DNA from: Burkholderia ubonensis
GTDB taxonomy: Bacteria; Pseudomonadota; Gammaproteobacteria; Burkholderiales; Burkholderiaceae
NCBI RefSeq assembly: GCF_001718695.1
Contig: NZ_CP013422.1
Location: 1,550,001-1,614,000 of the forward strand
Direction: 5' to 3'
DNA: 64,000 nucleotides
Notes under the pieces: generated by a model
Seen by the model: only the letters and a program-made list of their open reading frames with translations
Told to the model about the DNA's origin: nothing
Database searches by the model: none
Shown: positions 35,345 to 44,820 of the stretch, piece after piece
How positions within the stretch are numbered: position 1 is the first letter of the stretch
How the letters are laid out: each line of letters begins with the position of its first letter
Translations under genes and position numbers: made by a program

Positions 35345-36634
35345 TCAGACGGTGTCGCGCAGCCGGTACCAGGCCTTGCCGATCGCCTCCAGCGGCGCGG
35401 CGAACCGGCCGCCGCCGGGGAAGCGCGGGTTGCGGATGCGCTGGTACAGCGCGAGGAGCCGGTCGTCGCCGAGCACCGCGTCGGCGACGGCGCGCGCGCC
35501 CGCGAGCGTCGGCAGCACGCCGTGGCCGGAAAACCCCTGCAGCCAGTAGCGCTGCCCGCAACGGCCGAGGTCCGGCGTACGGCGCATGCTGATGTCGATG
35601 TGGCCGCCCCATGCGTAGTCGAGCGGCACGCCGCGCAGCTGCGGAAACACGCGTTCGAGGTGCGGCCGCGTCGCCGCCGCGATGTCCGCGGGGATGCCGC
35701 CGAGATACGTGCAGCCGCCGCCGAACAGCAGGCGCCCGTCGGGGCTCAGGCGGAAGTAGTCGGGCACGAACTGGTTGTCGATCACGCAGTTGTCGCGCGG
35801 CAGCAGCGAGCGCGCGAGCTCGGGTTCGAGCGGCGCGGTCGCGACCTGGTAGGTGCCGACCGGCAGCAGCCGGCGCGACAGTCCGGGATCGAGCCGGTCG
35901 ACGTACGCGTTGCACGCGAGCACCAGCACGTCCGCGCGCGCTTCGCCGGCGGCGGTGCGCGCGACGTAGCCGCCGGCCGTCTCGCTCAGGTCGAGCACGC
36001 GGCTCTGCTCGAAGATGCGGCCGCCCGCGCGCTCGATCGTCTGCGCGAGACCGAGCGCGAGTTTCAGCGGATTCAGGTGCCCGGCCTCGGGATCGTAGAG
36101 CGCCGCGAGATAACGCGCGCTGCCGATCCAGCCGGGCATCTCGGCGTGCGGAATCACGCGCAGCCGGTCGCAGCCCCAGCGCTCGGCCGCTTCGTCGCGC
36201 GCCTGCGCGAGCATCGCAACGCGACGCGGCCGCACCGCCGCCCACAGGCTGCCCGGCCGGTAATCGATGTCGAAGCCGTGGCGCGCCGGCAGGTCGCGCA
36301 CCTCGGCCGCCGCCCAGCGCATGCTGTCCCACAGCGCGCGTGCGCCGTCGCGGCCGAGCGCCTCCTCGAGCGGCGGCATGTCGCACGACCAGCCGAGCAG
36401 CGCCTGCCCGCCATTGCGGCCCGACGCCGCCCACGCGACCCGGCTCGCTTCGAGCATCACGACGCGCTTGCCCGCGAGCGCAAGACGCAGCGCCGTATGC
36501 AGCCCGCTGAAGCCCGCGCCGACGATCAGCACGTCGGCGTCGATACGCTCGTCCAGTTCAGGACGCTGCGGGATCGGTGCCGGGTGGGCAGCGGCGTAGT
36601 AGCTTGCGACGTGGCGGTCCGACTGCAGGAACAT
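35345..36634 (-). CDS. puuB: FAD oxidoreductase, probable gamma-glutamylputrescine oxidase
   Basis: 429 residues from ATG 36634 (MFLQSDRHVASYY). FAD-binding motif VLIVGAGFSGLHTALRL, then GRNGGQALLGW, typical of the DAO/PuuB family. It oxidises gamma-glutamylputrescine to the aldehyde. An in-frame ATG at 36670 adds 12 residues but lies inside the operator repeats, so 36634 is preferred. First gene of puuB-puuR-puuA; no puuC or puuD is in the window. Confidence 0.83.
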   Translation of the reverse strand: MFLQSDRHVASYYAAAHPAPIPQRPELDERIDADVLIVGAGFSGLHTALRLALAGKRVVMLEASRVAWAASGRNGGQALLGWSCDMPPLEEALGRDGARALWDSMRWAAAEVRDLPARHGFDIDYRPGSLWAAVRPRRVAMLAQARDEAAERWGCDRLRVIPHAEMPGWIGSARYLAALYDPEAGHLNPLKLALGLAQTIERAGGRIFEQSRVLDLSETAGGYVARTAAGEARADVLVLACNAYVDRLDPGLSRRLLPVGTYQVATAPLEPELARSLLPRDNCVIDNQFVPDYFRLSPDGRLLFGGGCTYLGGIPADIAAATRPHLERVFPQLRGVPLDYAWGGHIDISMRRTPDLGRCGQRYWLQGFSGHGVLPTLAGARAVADAVLGDDRLLALYQRIRNPRFPGGGRFAAPLEAIGKAWYRLRDTV

Positions 36635-36640
36635 GCGGGT

Positions 36641-36674
36641 TTTCGTGAAATTTTTGCAGGTGAATTTCATGAAA
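36641..36674. promoter_or_regulatory. Tandem operator repeats in front of puuB
   Basis: TTTCGTGAAA (36641-36650) and TTTCATGAAA (36665-36674), two near-identical 10-base palindromes 24 bases apart; a further TTTCATG half-site lies near 36690. Probably bound by the PuuR-like regulator; it differs from the E. coli PuuR site as I recall it. Confidence 0.5.
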
Positions 36675-37277
36675 AATTAGCACGCCGATTTCATGCGGGC
36701 AAGGGGGCGAGCGTGGGGAGGTAAGTCGGTCCGTGTACCGTCCGACGAACCAAATGTCGCCGATTTAGGGCTCTGGTGGCCGAATCGGACATTCGGCAAC
36801 ATTGAGGGACATTCGGCTGGCAGCGCGCGGTGCGCACCAGGCGACCCGTGATATACATCCGAACGCCCGTCGCGAGGGCTTCCCAGCGCGCAACCACCGC
36901 CTCGACTGGAGCGCGTCTGATTTAATCAGCACAACGCGGCACGCCGCGTTCGCTGGCTGCAATTAAAGTCCACCCACTCTTGCGCGCACGGCGCGAAAGT
37001 TCGCCCGATGATGCCGCCGTGGATGCACCACTTTGCGGCGCCTCAGGCTCGCACACTTCGCAACCGACATGCGATGCAACCGGCGTTATCGACACCGGCA
37101 GTAATCCCCGCCATCGAATCGCGTCTGTACGCACACCAAGAAACTCCTGCCGATGTCGAGAGAATTACAACTGTGAGCCACCCCACTGATCCGGATGACT
37201 TTCCTCGAGACTGTCGAAGGCGCCATTGGCTGGTACCGCCCGAACAACGTCCAGGTGTCGACATCGCTTCCGCGCGG
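36675..37277. other. Non-coding region at the start of a lower-GC segment
   Basis: About 600 bases with no supportable gene. It includes GCCGAAT-CGGAC-ATTCGGC (36779-36797) and a direct repeat GGACATTCGGC at 36787 and 36807 (20-base period). Base composition falls below that of the flanking operons from here to about 41.6 kb, suggesting acquired DNA. Confidence 0.5.
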
Positions 37278-37466
37278 TTAGGCCGCCACGTAACGATCGG
37301 CGCGGGTTCCGTACTACCGGGATGCGAGATTGGCGAAGGTGCCTCCGTCGAGGCCATGTCCCGCGTGACTCAATCTCCTGCGCCTTGGGGTACACATGAC
37401 GGCGTGCCTGCCCTGCTCATCAAGAAAAGCCGTCGCAGCACCTCCCGACAATGGAGACCGAATTGA
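37278..37466 (+). pseudogene. 3' remnant of a hexapeptide-repeat (LbetaH) acyltransferase
   Basis: In frame: VTIGAGSVLPGCEIGEGASV, AMSRVTQS, then GVPALLIKKSRR, the end of a left-handed beta-helix acetyltransferase of the polysaccharide-modifying type. Upstream codons have no family similarity, so the N-terminal domain is lost. An intrinsic terminator still follows 100 bases on. Confidence 0.65.
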
Positions 37467-37566
37467 TCGACTGGCAAGAACGAAGCCGATCGTAAATCCA
37501 CGACGGCGTCCCCTTTTGCCCGGTTTCGACAATGCAATTCAACCCTCGGATGCCGGGACTCCATCT

Positions 37567-37600
37567 GCCGACCGGTTCACACCCGTCGGCGCTTTTTCTT
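37567..37600 (+). terminator. Intrinsic terminator after the acyltransferase remnant
   Basis: GCCGACCGG, loop TTCACA, CCCGTCGGC (one mismatch), then GCTTTTTCTT. Confidence 0.7.
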
Positions 37601-38067
37601 AAACGGGCGGCGGCAAGTGCCAACGCCCGCACGGAAAAGTAAAAACATGACGCAATCGAAAACCAAAGCGAAATGCTCGCGCTCGAGTATCTGAAGCTGA
37701 CCGTCACGACCGTGATTCATCCTCTGGTATCGTTGATGACCTCCAAGGCAGAATACCGTCGATATTCTCGAGGCTGGGGCGTACCGCGGCCTTCCGTGCC
37801 GCAATCCGTCTGTTTGCGTCGCAACGGAATGCCGGAGGCGGCGCGATCGAAGCAGGCAAGCCATGCGATCGTTGAACGAGTCCGCCGCTGGCACGGGCGT
37901 TATGCGGTAGTGACACTTGGCGGGCGTCACATGAGACGGTGTATTCAACGTACGCGCCCACGTCGCAGCGCCGGAATGGCCCGCCAGCTATCGGAATCGA
38001 CGACGAAACTTCAACCCTGCACTAAGCAGTCCGCTGTAGGCAACCCTGTGAAACGGAACCGAGTTGC
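37601..38067. other. Non-coding region before the sensor kinase
   Basis: About 470 bases with no recognisable gene; the short frames here lack domains and ribosome sites. It should contain the promoter of the kinase gene, but I see no convincing match. Confidence 0.45.
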
Positions 38068-39471
38068 ATGTATTCGATCTTGCCGGCGTTTGTGTCCGCC
38101 CTCTTTCTCGGATTTGGTGTCTATGTATGGCTGACCGAGGGCGTGACCCGACGATCGACGCCCTTCGTGCTGATGTGCATGACCACCTTCGTCTGGCAGG
38201 GGACGTGGGCCTTTCTGTTTCAGACCAGCCAGCCGGACGTTGCCCGCGTGCTGGCCAAGGTCGGCTATCTGTTCATCATGTTCCTGCCGACGACGTTCTA
38301 TCACTTTGTAACGGCAACCGTTGCCCGGCGAAACGAACGCCCGCTGCTGCTGGCGTCATATGCCATCAGCGCGGTGCTGGCGGTACTGCTGCTCACCGGC
38401 AACGAGGTCGTCGACGGCGTTCGTCAATTTGCTTTCGGAGATTATCCCCGCGCCGGGCGTCTGCATCCCGTGCACGTCGTGCAAACGATCGTCCTCGCCG
38501 GTCGCAGCGGCTGGCTCCTGGTCACCGCGCGCCGTCGGGCGGCTCGCGGCCGGGACGAGCGCAAGCTCCTCGATCTCTGCCTGCTGAGCCTCGGGCTGTA
38601 TTCGCTCGCGGCCATCGACTACGCCGTGAATTACGGCTACCCGTTTTATCCGCCGGGCGTCGTCTTCATCGCGCTCAGCCTCGGCATCCTCGCTGTGACG
38701 ATCGTTCGCTATCGGCTGATGCGGCCGTTCCTGGTCGCGGCGACGGTAGCGCATGAAGTGACCACCCCGCTTGCGACGATCGGCATGTATGTGGCAGAAA
38801 TCGACCGAGCGCTGCCGGCCCTGCTACGTGGATATCAGCTCGCCGTGACGCATCGGCTCGTGGATGGCGATTTGGACACCGAGCAGCTCGAGCGACTTCC
38901 GGCGCTGCCCGCTGCGATACGCCACCAGGTCGACAGCACGCATGCGATGGTCAAAATGTCGCTGGCGATGTTTACGCTGGACAGCGTCGATCGCCAAAGC
39001 TTCTCGACTCATTCGATCGGGCGCTGCATCGACGTTGCGCTCGATTGCTATCCTTTTTCCGCCGGGGAACGCGAGCGTGTCGACGTCGCGCCGATCGACC
39101 CGCGGCTGCAGTACTTCGGGTCCGATTCGCTGATGCTTTTCGTCGTGTTCAACCTGCTGAAAAACGCGCTGCACGCAACGACGGGCGGCACAACGGGCAG
39201 GATCGAGATCCTCGCCGAGCGAGACGACGGTTCTTGCGTGCTCCAGATTCGAGATACCGGTACCGGCATCGACGCCAATGTTCTGCCTCACATCTTCGAT
39301 CCGTTCTATTCCACGAAGTCGCACGGCCGCGGCGCTGGCCTTGGGCTGGCGTATTGCCGTCGAGTCTGCGAGATGTTCGGCGGTCAGATTTCGTGCGAGT
39401 CGGTGCCGGGCGTCATGACGACCTTCACGATTCGCTTGCCTGAGGCCGGGTCACCTGCGTCGCGCAGGTGA
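38068..39471 (+). CDS. 7-TM sensor histidine kinase
   Basis: 467 residues. Seven hydrophobic segments fill residues 2-215, with short loops and no periplasmic sensor domain, so the signal is probably sensed in or at the membrane. H-box AHEVTTPLATI (His229), then a long helical region, N-box NLLKNALHA (about 362-370), G1 DTGTGID (396), F-box FDPFYSTKSHG and G2 GAGLGLAYC. No PAS, HAMP or receiver domain. The architecture resembles CqsS/LqsS/PhcS-type quorum-sensing kinases, a resemblance only. It is followed by a hotdog thioesterase (opposite strand) and a response regulator, its likely partners. Confidence 0.82.
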   Translation: MYSILPAFVSALFLGFGVYVWLTEGVTRRSTPFVLMCMTTFVWQGTWAFLFQTSQPDVARVLAKVGYLFIMFLPTTFYHFVTATVARRNERPLLLASYAISAVLAVLLLTGNEVVDGVRQFAFGDYPRAGRLHPVHVVQTIVLAGRSGWLLVTARRRAARGRDERKLLDLCLLSLGLYSLAAIDYAVNYGYPFYPPGVVFIALSLGILAVTIVRYRLMRPFLVAATVAHEVTTPLATIGMYVAEIDRALPALLRGYQLAVTHRLVDGDLDTEQLERLPALPAAIRHQVDSTHAMVKMSLAMFTLDSVDRQSFSTHSIGRCIDVALDCYPFSAGERERVDVAPIDPRLQYFGSDSLMLFVVFNLLKNALHATTGGTTGRIEILAERDDGSCVLQIRDTGTGIDANVLPHIFDPFYSTKSHGRGAGLGLAYCRRVCEMFGGQISCESVPGVMTTFTIRLPEAGSPASRR

Positions 39472-39528
39472 CCGGCGTGCCGATACGGCGCCCGCCCGGC
39501 ACTGGCGCGCCGGGCGGGACGACACAGC

Positions 39529-40026
39529 TTAGCTTTCGAGCGACGGCAGGTTCAGTTCATATTCCTTGACCCGCTCGATGATGCCGGCCGGGAAGCGGCG
39601 GATCCGCTTGTCGGTTCCCGCGAAGAGGATCTGCTGGTATCCCAGCGAAACCGTGCGTTCGTCGACGCAGAAGCGGAACACCAGATAGGCCGAGCACTGC
39701 CGCACCTGCAGCGTATTGAGGTAGCAATCGACGCGCTGAAACGGGAACGTCTCCTGGACGTACTCCTGGTGCGCACGTTTCGTGACGAACGTGCCGCCGG
39801 AAGCCAGCAGATTGTTGTGAATGCACTCGTGGAACCAGCGCTCACGACATACGCCCTGCCACTCGAAATAGCGTGCGAAATACGTGTTCATGAATGCATT
39901 GGAATCTTTCAGATAAATGTCGATCACGTGATGGAACGTCTTGTGAGGCGCAGCCGTGTTTAATTCCGACGACAGCAGCTCCGGGTTATTGAGCAGGATT
40001 TGAGGGATTGCGTTTCGCGTCAACAT
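39529..40026 (-). CDS. Hotdog-fold acyl thioesterase (4HBT type)
   Basis: 165 residues from ATG 40026. The 4HBT-type signature is DSNAFMNTYFARYFEWQG, with Asp41 as the probable catalytic base, followed by the central helix and beta strands (AYLVFRFCVDERTVSLGYQQ). Length suits a single hotdog domain. No signal peptide; cytoplasmic. It lies between a sensor kinase and a response regulator and is divergent from the latter, so it may make, trim or destroy an acyl signal. The acyl carrier or CoA substrate is unknown. Confidence 0.72.
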   Translation of the reverse strand: MLTRNAIPQILLNNPELLSSELNTAAPHKTFHHVIDIYLKDSNAFMNTYFARYFEWQGVCRERWFHECIHNNLLASGGTFVTKRAHQEYVQETFPFQRVDCYLNTLQVRQCSAYLVFRFCVDERTVSLGYQQILFAGTDKRIRRFPAGIIERVKEYELNLPSLES

Positions 40027-40090
40027 GGATTTTTTTCCAGAAGAACGACTGCAAGCGGCAGCAACGCACGCCTTCGGCATGAGGGCGTGT

Positions 40091-40140
40091 CCCATTTTGG
40101 ATTTGCCCTATTTTTGTTGGTCGTACCCGGACAAAATGGG
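40091..40140. promoter_or_regulatory. Inverted repeat between thioesterase and response-regulator genes
   Basis: CCCATTTTG (40091-40099) and CAAAATGGG (40132-40140), perfect 9-base arms 32 bases apart, about three helical turns. It lies in the middle of the 224-base divergent gap and may bind a regulator of both genes. Confidence 0.5.
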
Positions 40141-40250
40141 CTGCAGTTGCCGGTCGCCTTTGAGATGTCCGATAATCTGACGCTGGTGCGCGGCGCCATA
40201 TCCCGATGCGGGATGGCTCGCTCGTTTAATTCACGTTTCTCGGATCAGCT

Positions 40251-41237
40251 ATGCGTCGCTTTGTCAGGCAGCCGGTGTTCTATCCCGTGTCCACGGTATT
40301 TGTCGACGATCATCCGGGCTTCCTCGACGCGCTACGTGGAACCTATCGGAACGGGCCTCTGAACCGCTTTTTCAGCTCACCGCGCGAAGCATTGAACTTC
40401 CTGACATCGCAACACCGTCGCGGCACGCCCGAGCGGCTATCGGGATCGCAATTTTCCGATTTTGAAAAGCGCAGCTTCAATGCCTTGGGGCTCGATGCGC
40501 TGACCGACGTGACGCGATTCGACGAAGTGGCCGCCGTCGTTGCCGACTACGAGATGGACGAAATGAACGGCGTCGAGGTTTTCGCGGCCTTGGCCGACAT
40601 GCCGTGTACGAAGATCTTGCTGACGGGCGTGGCGACGGAGCGGGAAGCCGTTGAGGCGTTCAACGCCGGCGTCATCGACCTGTACGTGAAGAAGTCCGCG
40701 CCGGACATGACGGAGAAGCTGACCCGCGCGCTGACGGAGGCGAAGGCACGCCACTGTGCCGAGCGAGGAATGATCAGCGCCAACGACGTCGGATCCACGT
40801 ACTGCGACGCGAGAGCGCTGGCGGTGATGCAGACCATCGTCGAGCGGGAACGGATCGTGGAATATTACTGGCGTCTCGATCAGAACGCCGTGCTGATGTT
40901 CGACGCCAGTGGTCAGCCGAGTGTTTTTCTCGTGTGGGACGCCGACGAATGGGCATTCCAGTGCGGCATCGTGGCAGATGAAGGCGACATTTCCCCACTG
41001 CGCCGGGAAATGGAAGCCCGTCGCATCATGCCGTTGTATTGGCCATTTCAGGCCTACCGCGCGGGCATGATGGGGGTTCCGTCAATCCGGCCGCTGCCCG
41101 TTCCCGGATGGGATGGCGCGTTCTACGGCTGGAGTCGACTCGAGTCTGCGGTGCTCGAGCCGAACATGTCGACGTACGCACGCTGGCGCAAGGCGCAGAT
41201 GAACAGCGATCACCGCCCTGACTCTTTTGCGATTTAG
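40251..41237 (+). CDS. Response regulator with unusual receiver and unknown output domain
   Basis: 328 residues. Receiver domain: acidic pair Asp19-Asp20 (VFVDDHPG), phospho-acceptor Asp99 (VVADYEMDEMNG), Thr125 (ILLTGV) and Lys147/148 (LYVKKS). The acidic pair and acceptor Asp are about 79 residues apart, against about 45 normally, so there is an insertion of about 30 residues at 60-90. Residues 170-328 are rich in Trp, Tyr and Pro (EYYWRLDQNAVLMFD, PLYWPFQAYRAGMMG) and contain no helix-turn-helix, GGDEF, HD-GYP or kinase that I can see. LqsR/PhcQ-like regulators are the nearest idea, unproven. The partner is probably the kinase at 38068. Confidence 0.78.
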   Translation: MRRFVRQPVFYPVSTVFVDDHPGFLDALRGTYRNGPLNRFFSSPREALNFLTSQHRRGTPERLSGSQFSDFEKRSFNALGLDALTDVTRFDEVAAVVADYEMDEMNGVEVFAALADMPCTKILLTGVATEREAVEAFNAGVIDLYVKKSAPDMTEKLTRALTEAKARHCAERGMISANDVGSTYCDARALAVMQTIVERERIVEYYWRLDQNAVLMFDASGQPSVFLVWDADEWAFQCGIVADEGDISPLRREMEARRIMPLYWPFQAYRAGMMGVPSIRPLPVPGWDGAFYGWSRLESAVLEPNMSTYARWRKAQMNSDHRPDSFAI

Positions 41238-41247
41238 TTTCAACGCG

Positions 41248-41278
41248 CCAGCCTGGCGTAAGCACGGCTGGTACTTTT
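41248..41278 (+). terminator. Terminator after the response regulator
   Basis: CCAGCC, 12-base loop, GGCTGG, then TACTTTT. Confidence 0.5.
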
Positions 41279-41589
41279 AGACACCGGTTTTGAAGAAGCA
41301 ATCGATCGAATCGCGCCGAATGCGCATCTTCATACGAACGACTACTCACGACACCGGCAATTTATTGGTGGCCCTCGGAATAGGGACGACGATTAAAACA
41401 AAATATTAATGGAATTGAAACTGACACTTTTGACAGGGTCGTTGCGATTCCTTGGCGGACAAAGGGGTTGTTCAGCTTCGCCGGCGGCGGATCATAAAGG
41501 CCGCCGTTGATTTCGGGGATGCGGCCATTTTCTTGGACTGATTTACGTCGTTAGGCCGAGCAACCGGCCGCCACCGATGCCACCCTTCG
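41279..41589. other. Non-coding junction between the lower-GC segment and the mhp operon
   Basis: 311 bases, no gene. It contains an AT-rich stretch near 41390-41410 and a CGGCGGC/GCCGCCG hairpin (41482-41506) that may end mhp transcripts. Confidence 0.4.
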
Positions 41590-42456
41590 TTATCGGCGCA
41601 GGAACTCGAGCACCATCCGGTTGAAGCGCTCCGCGTGCTCCCATTGCGCCCAGTGCCCGCAGCGCCCGAACACGTGCAGATCGGCGTTCGGCATATTCCA
41701 GACGAGCCGCAGCCCGACATCCATCGGCACGAACCGGTCGTCGCGGCCCCAAATCACGAGCGCGGGCGCCTTGATCTCGCTCAGCCGGTGACCGTAATCC
41801 GGAAACTGCTTCGGATTGGCCGTCAGACTTTTCACGAAATTCTCCAGATGATCGCGCCGTCCGAGCATGTTCTCGAGCCGCGTCTGCATCAGCTCTTCCG
41901 TCATCGTGCTCGCATCGTAGACGAACACGTTGAGCATCTTCTTCAGGTTCTCGAGCGTCGGGTCGCGATACAGCGCTTGAAGCAGCTTGATGCCTTCGGT
42001 CGGCATCGGCACGAACTGGCTCGGACCGCCCGTGCCGCCGCCCATCAGCACCAGCTTGCCGACCCGCTCGGGATACGACAGCGCGAAGGCCACCGCGCTA
42101 TGCCCGCCCATCGAGTTGCCGACGAGATGCGCGCGCCCGATGCCGAGCGTATCCAGCACGCCCGCCAGCACGCGCGCGTTGAGGTCGGAGCGCGAGCCCG
42201 TACAGACGATCGAATCGCTCTTGCCCCAGCCGGGGCAGTCGACGAGGATCACGCGATAACCCGCGTTCGCGAATGCGTCCACGTTGCGATGGAAGTTCGC
42301 CCAGCCGGTCGCGCCCGGCCCCGAGCCGTGCAGCAGAACGAGCGCTTCGTTGCCGGTGCCCGTGTCGTTGTAGTGCACGCGCAGTTCCGTGCCGTCTTCC
42401 ACCACGTTCACGTACTTGCTGGTCGCGCTTTCGGTATGAATCACAGTGTCAGTCAT
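41590..42456 (-). CDS. mhpC: 2-hydroxy-6-oxonona-2,4-dienedioate hydrolase
   Basis: 288 residues, alpha/beta hydrolase of the meta-cleavage type. [12 protein letters not shown] (oxyanion), nucleophile Ser in [11 protein letters not shown], Asp in [11 protein letters not shown] and His in [12 protein letters not shown]. It splits the ring-fission product into 2-hydroxypentadienoate and succinate. AAGGA precedes the ATG. Last gene of the operon, 14 bases after mhpT. Confidence 0.93.
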   Translation of the reverse strand: MTDTVIHTESATSKYVNVVEDGTELRVHYNDTGTGNEALVLLHGSGPGATGWANFHRNVDAFANAGYRVILVDCPGWGKSDSIVCTGSRSDLNARVLAGVLDTLGIGRAHLVGNSMGGHSAVAFALSYPERVGKLVLMGGGTGGPSQFVPMPTEGIKLLQALYRDPTLENLKKMLNVFVYDASTMTEELMQTRLENMLGRRDHLENFVKSLTANPKQFPDYGHRLSEIKAPALVIWGRDDRFVPMDVGLRLVWNMPNADLHVFGRCGHWAQWEHAERFNRMVLEFLRR

Positions 42457-42470
42457 GTCGATGTCCTTCG

Positions 42471-43724
42471 TCAGATCGATTCGGTTCCAAGGGTGTGCGA
42501 GCCGTTGACCGACTCGCGCGGAGATTTCGCGACTGCGGTGAGCGCACCGAGCGCCGCGATGACGATGAGCGGAATGCTCGAGATCACGAGCAGCGACGCG
42601 CTCTGGCCCAACGCCAGCAGTTGCCCGGCGATCAGCGGGCCGATCATCGAACCCATGCGGCCGACGGCCACCGCTGCGCCGACGCCCGTGCCCCGCACCC
42701 GCGTCGGATACGTCGCGCCGGCGAGCGCATACAGCACCGACTGCGTGCCGACGAGAAACAGGCCGGCCAGCAGGCCGCCCCATGCCATCGACACGCTCCC
42801 CGTCGCACCGGCGAGCGCCAGCAACGCAAGCGCGATGCCGGCATACATGCCGACCACGACCGGCCGCTTGCCGATGCGATCCGACAGCCCCGCGATCACG
42901 ATCGCGCCGATGCCGCCGCCGATGTTGAACATCATCTGCACGACGCTCGCCTGGACCGGCGTGAGGCCGCGCGAGAGCACCATCGACGGCAGCCAGTTCA
43001 TCAGGAAATACAGCACGATCAGCGTCCCCAGGTAGCTGATCCACAGGGCGATGGTCGTCCCCGCGCGTCCGTCGCTGAAGAGCGCGCGCACGATGCCGTC
43101 CTTCGACGCGCGGCTCGCACCCTGGCTCGCCGCGGCGAATTGCGTCGACTCCTTCAAGCACAGCGCCAGCAGCGGCAAGGTCAGCAGCGGCCCGATCCCG
43201 CCGACATAGAAGATCTGCCGCCAGCCCTCGGCGCCCGGGCTGACGATGCCGATCACGGCCGCGAGCGCCGCGCCGAAAGGCATGCCGCAGTACATTGCGC
43301 CGACCGCCGTGCTGCGCTGTCGGGGCGGCGCTGCCTCCGCGCACAACGCGATCAGGTTCGGCATCGCCGCGCCGAGGCCGAGGCCCGTGAGAAAGCGCGC
43401 GACGAGCAGGCTCTGCAGATCCCACACCTGGGTCGTTGCAATCGAAAATATCCCGAACAGCGCGACGGACATCATCAGCACGCGCTTGCGGCCGATGCGA
43501 TCGGCGAGCCTGCCGCCAAGCGCCGCGCCCGGCAACAAGCCGAGCGCGCCGATACCGAATGCCCAGCCGAGTTGCGCCACCGCGAGATGAAACTCGCGTG
43601 CCATGCGCGGCGCAGCGATGCCCGTGGATTGCAGATCGAGCCCTTCGAGGAGCGCGACCGCGAGGCACAGGCCGATGGTGATGGCGCCGCCGACGCGCGG
43701 GGGGGAAGCCGTTGACGTGTTCAT
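42471..43724 (-). CDS. mhpT: MFS permease for hydroxyphenylpropionate (AAHS family)
   Basis: 417 residues with 12 membrane segments; TM1 carries the Asp of the aromatic acid:H+ symporters ([15 protein letters not shown]) and the loop motif [14 protein letters not shown]. Position inside the mhp operon supports uptake of 3-(3-hydroxyphenyl)propionate or a related acid. GGAG before the ATG. Confidence 0.85.
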   Translation of the reverse strand: MNTSTASPPRVGGAITIGLCLAVALLEGLDLQSTGIAAPRMAREFHLAVAQLGWAFGIGALGLLPGAALGGRLADRIGRKRVLMMSVALFGIFSIATTQVWDLQSLLVARFLTGLGLGAAMPNLIALCAEAAPPRQRSTAVGAMYCGMPFGAALAAVIGIVSPGAEGWRQIFYVGGIGPLLTLPLLALCLKESTQFAAASQGASRASKDGIVRALFSDGRAGTTIALWISYLGTLIVLYFLMNWLPSMVLSRGLTPVQASVVQMMFNIGGGIGAIVIAGLSDRIGKRPVVVGMYAGIALALLALAGATGSVSMAWGGLLAGLFLVGTQSVLYALAGATYPTRVRGTGVGAAVAVGRMGSMIGPLIAGQLLALGQSASLLVISSIPLIVIAALGALTAVAKSPRESVNGSHTLGTESI

Positions 43725-43782
43725 TGTTGTCTCCAGGTTGAACGATGCAGCGCTCTTCGTGGCGCCTGGCATATCGGATGGT

Positions 43783-44802
43783 TCAGGCGCGTGCTTCGCG
43801 CTTCTTCAGATCGAGCGCGACGTCGACGATCATGTCTTCCTGACCGCCCACCATGCGTCGCTTGCCCAGTTCGACGAGAATGTCGACGGCTTTCAGGCCG
43901 TATTTCTTCGCCGCGATTTCGGCATGCCGCAGAAAGCTCGAATACACCCCCGCATAGCCGAGCGCGAGCGTTTCGCGGTCGACCCGCACCGGCCGGTCCT
44001 GCAACGGGCGCACGATGTCGTCGGCCGCGTCGAGCAGCCGATAGAGATCGGTGCCGTGGTGCCAGCCAAGGCGCTCGGCCGCCGCGATGAACACTTCGAG
44101 CGGCGCGTTGCCCGCTCCCGCGCCCATGCCCGCCAGGCTCGCATCGATGCGATCGCAACCTTCCTCGACCGCCGCGATCGAGTTGGCGACGCCGAGGCTC
44201 AGGTTGTGATGGGCATGCATGCCCGTCTGGGTCTCCGGGCGAAGCGCTGCCTTGAGCGCCCGGAAGCGCGCGCGGATGTCGTGCATGTTCATCGCGCCGC
44301 CGGAATCCACCACGTACACGCAGGTCGCGCCATAGCTTTCCATCTTCTTCGCTTCGATCGCGAGATGGTCGGGCGTCGTCATGTGACTCATCATCAGGAA
44401 GCCGACGGTATCCATGCCGAGGCTGCGTGCGTATTCGATGTGCTGCTTCGAAATGTCCGCTTCCGTGCAATGGGTTGCGACACGGACGACACGCGCACCC
44501 GCGTCGTACGCGGCCTTCAGGTCATGAATCGTGCCGATGCCGGGCAACAGCAGCGTCGCGATTTGCGCGTGCTTCACCACCTCGGCTACCGCCTCGATCC
44601 ATTCCAGATCGCTGTGCGCGCCAAAGCCATAGTTGAAGCTCGAACCCTGCAGGCCATCGCCGTGTGCGACCTCGATGCTGTCGACCTTCGCCTCGTCGAG
44701 CGCGCGGGCGATGTCCTGCACGTTCTGAATCGAATACTGATGACGGATCGCGTGCATGCCGTCGCGCAGCGTCACATCGGAAATGTAGAGTTTCTTGTCC
44801 AT
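43783..44802 (-). CDS. mhpE: 4-hydroxy-2-oxovalerate aldolase
   Basis: 339 residues, DRE-TIM metallolyase. [14 protein letters not shown] near the N-terminus, metal His pair in [11 protein letters not shown]. It makes pyruvate and acetaldehyde and channels the latter to MhpF, encoded just upstream (18-base gap). AAGGAG upstream. Confidence 0.95.
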   Translation of the reverse strand: MDKKLYISDVTLRDGMHAIRHQYSIQNVQDIARALDEAKVDSIEVAHGDGLQGSSFNYGFGAHSDLEWIEAVAEVVKHAQIATLLLPGIGTIHDLKAAYDAGARVVRVATHCTEADISKQHIEYARSLGMDTVGFLMMSHMTTPDHLAIEAKKMESYGATCVYVVDSGGAMNMHDIRARFRALKAALRPETQTGMHAHHNLSLGVANSIAAVEEGCDRIDASLAGMGAGAGNAPLEVFIAAAERLGWHHGTDLYRLLDAADDIVRPLQDRPVRVDRETLALGYAGVYSSFLRHAEIAAKKYGLKAVDILVELGKRRMVGGQEDMIVDVALDLKKREARA

Positions 44803-44820
44803 GATCGAGTGCTCCTTGCG

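Noticed and set aside
37577-37948. Minus-strand 123-codon frame before the sensor kinase
   Set aside because: No recognisable domain, atypical codon use, no ribosome site.
37673-38134. Plus-strand 153-codon frame overlapping the kinase start
   Set aside because: Overlaps the kinase N-terminus out of frame and has no domain.
41482-41506. CGGCGGC/GCCGCCG hairpin as terminator of the mhp operon
   Set aside because: It lies 84 bases past mhpC and has no T-run on the minus strand; mentioned only in the gap description.
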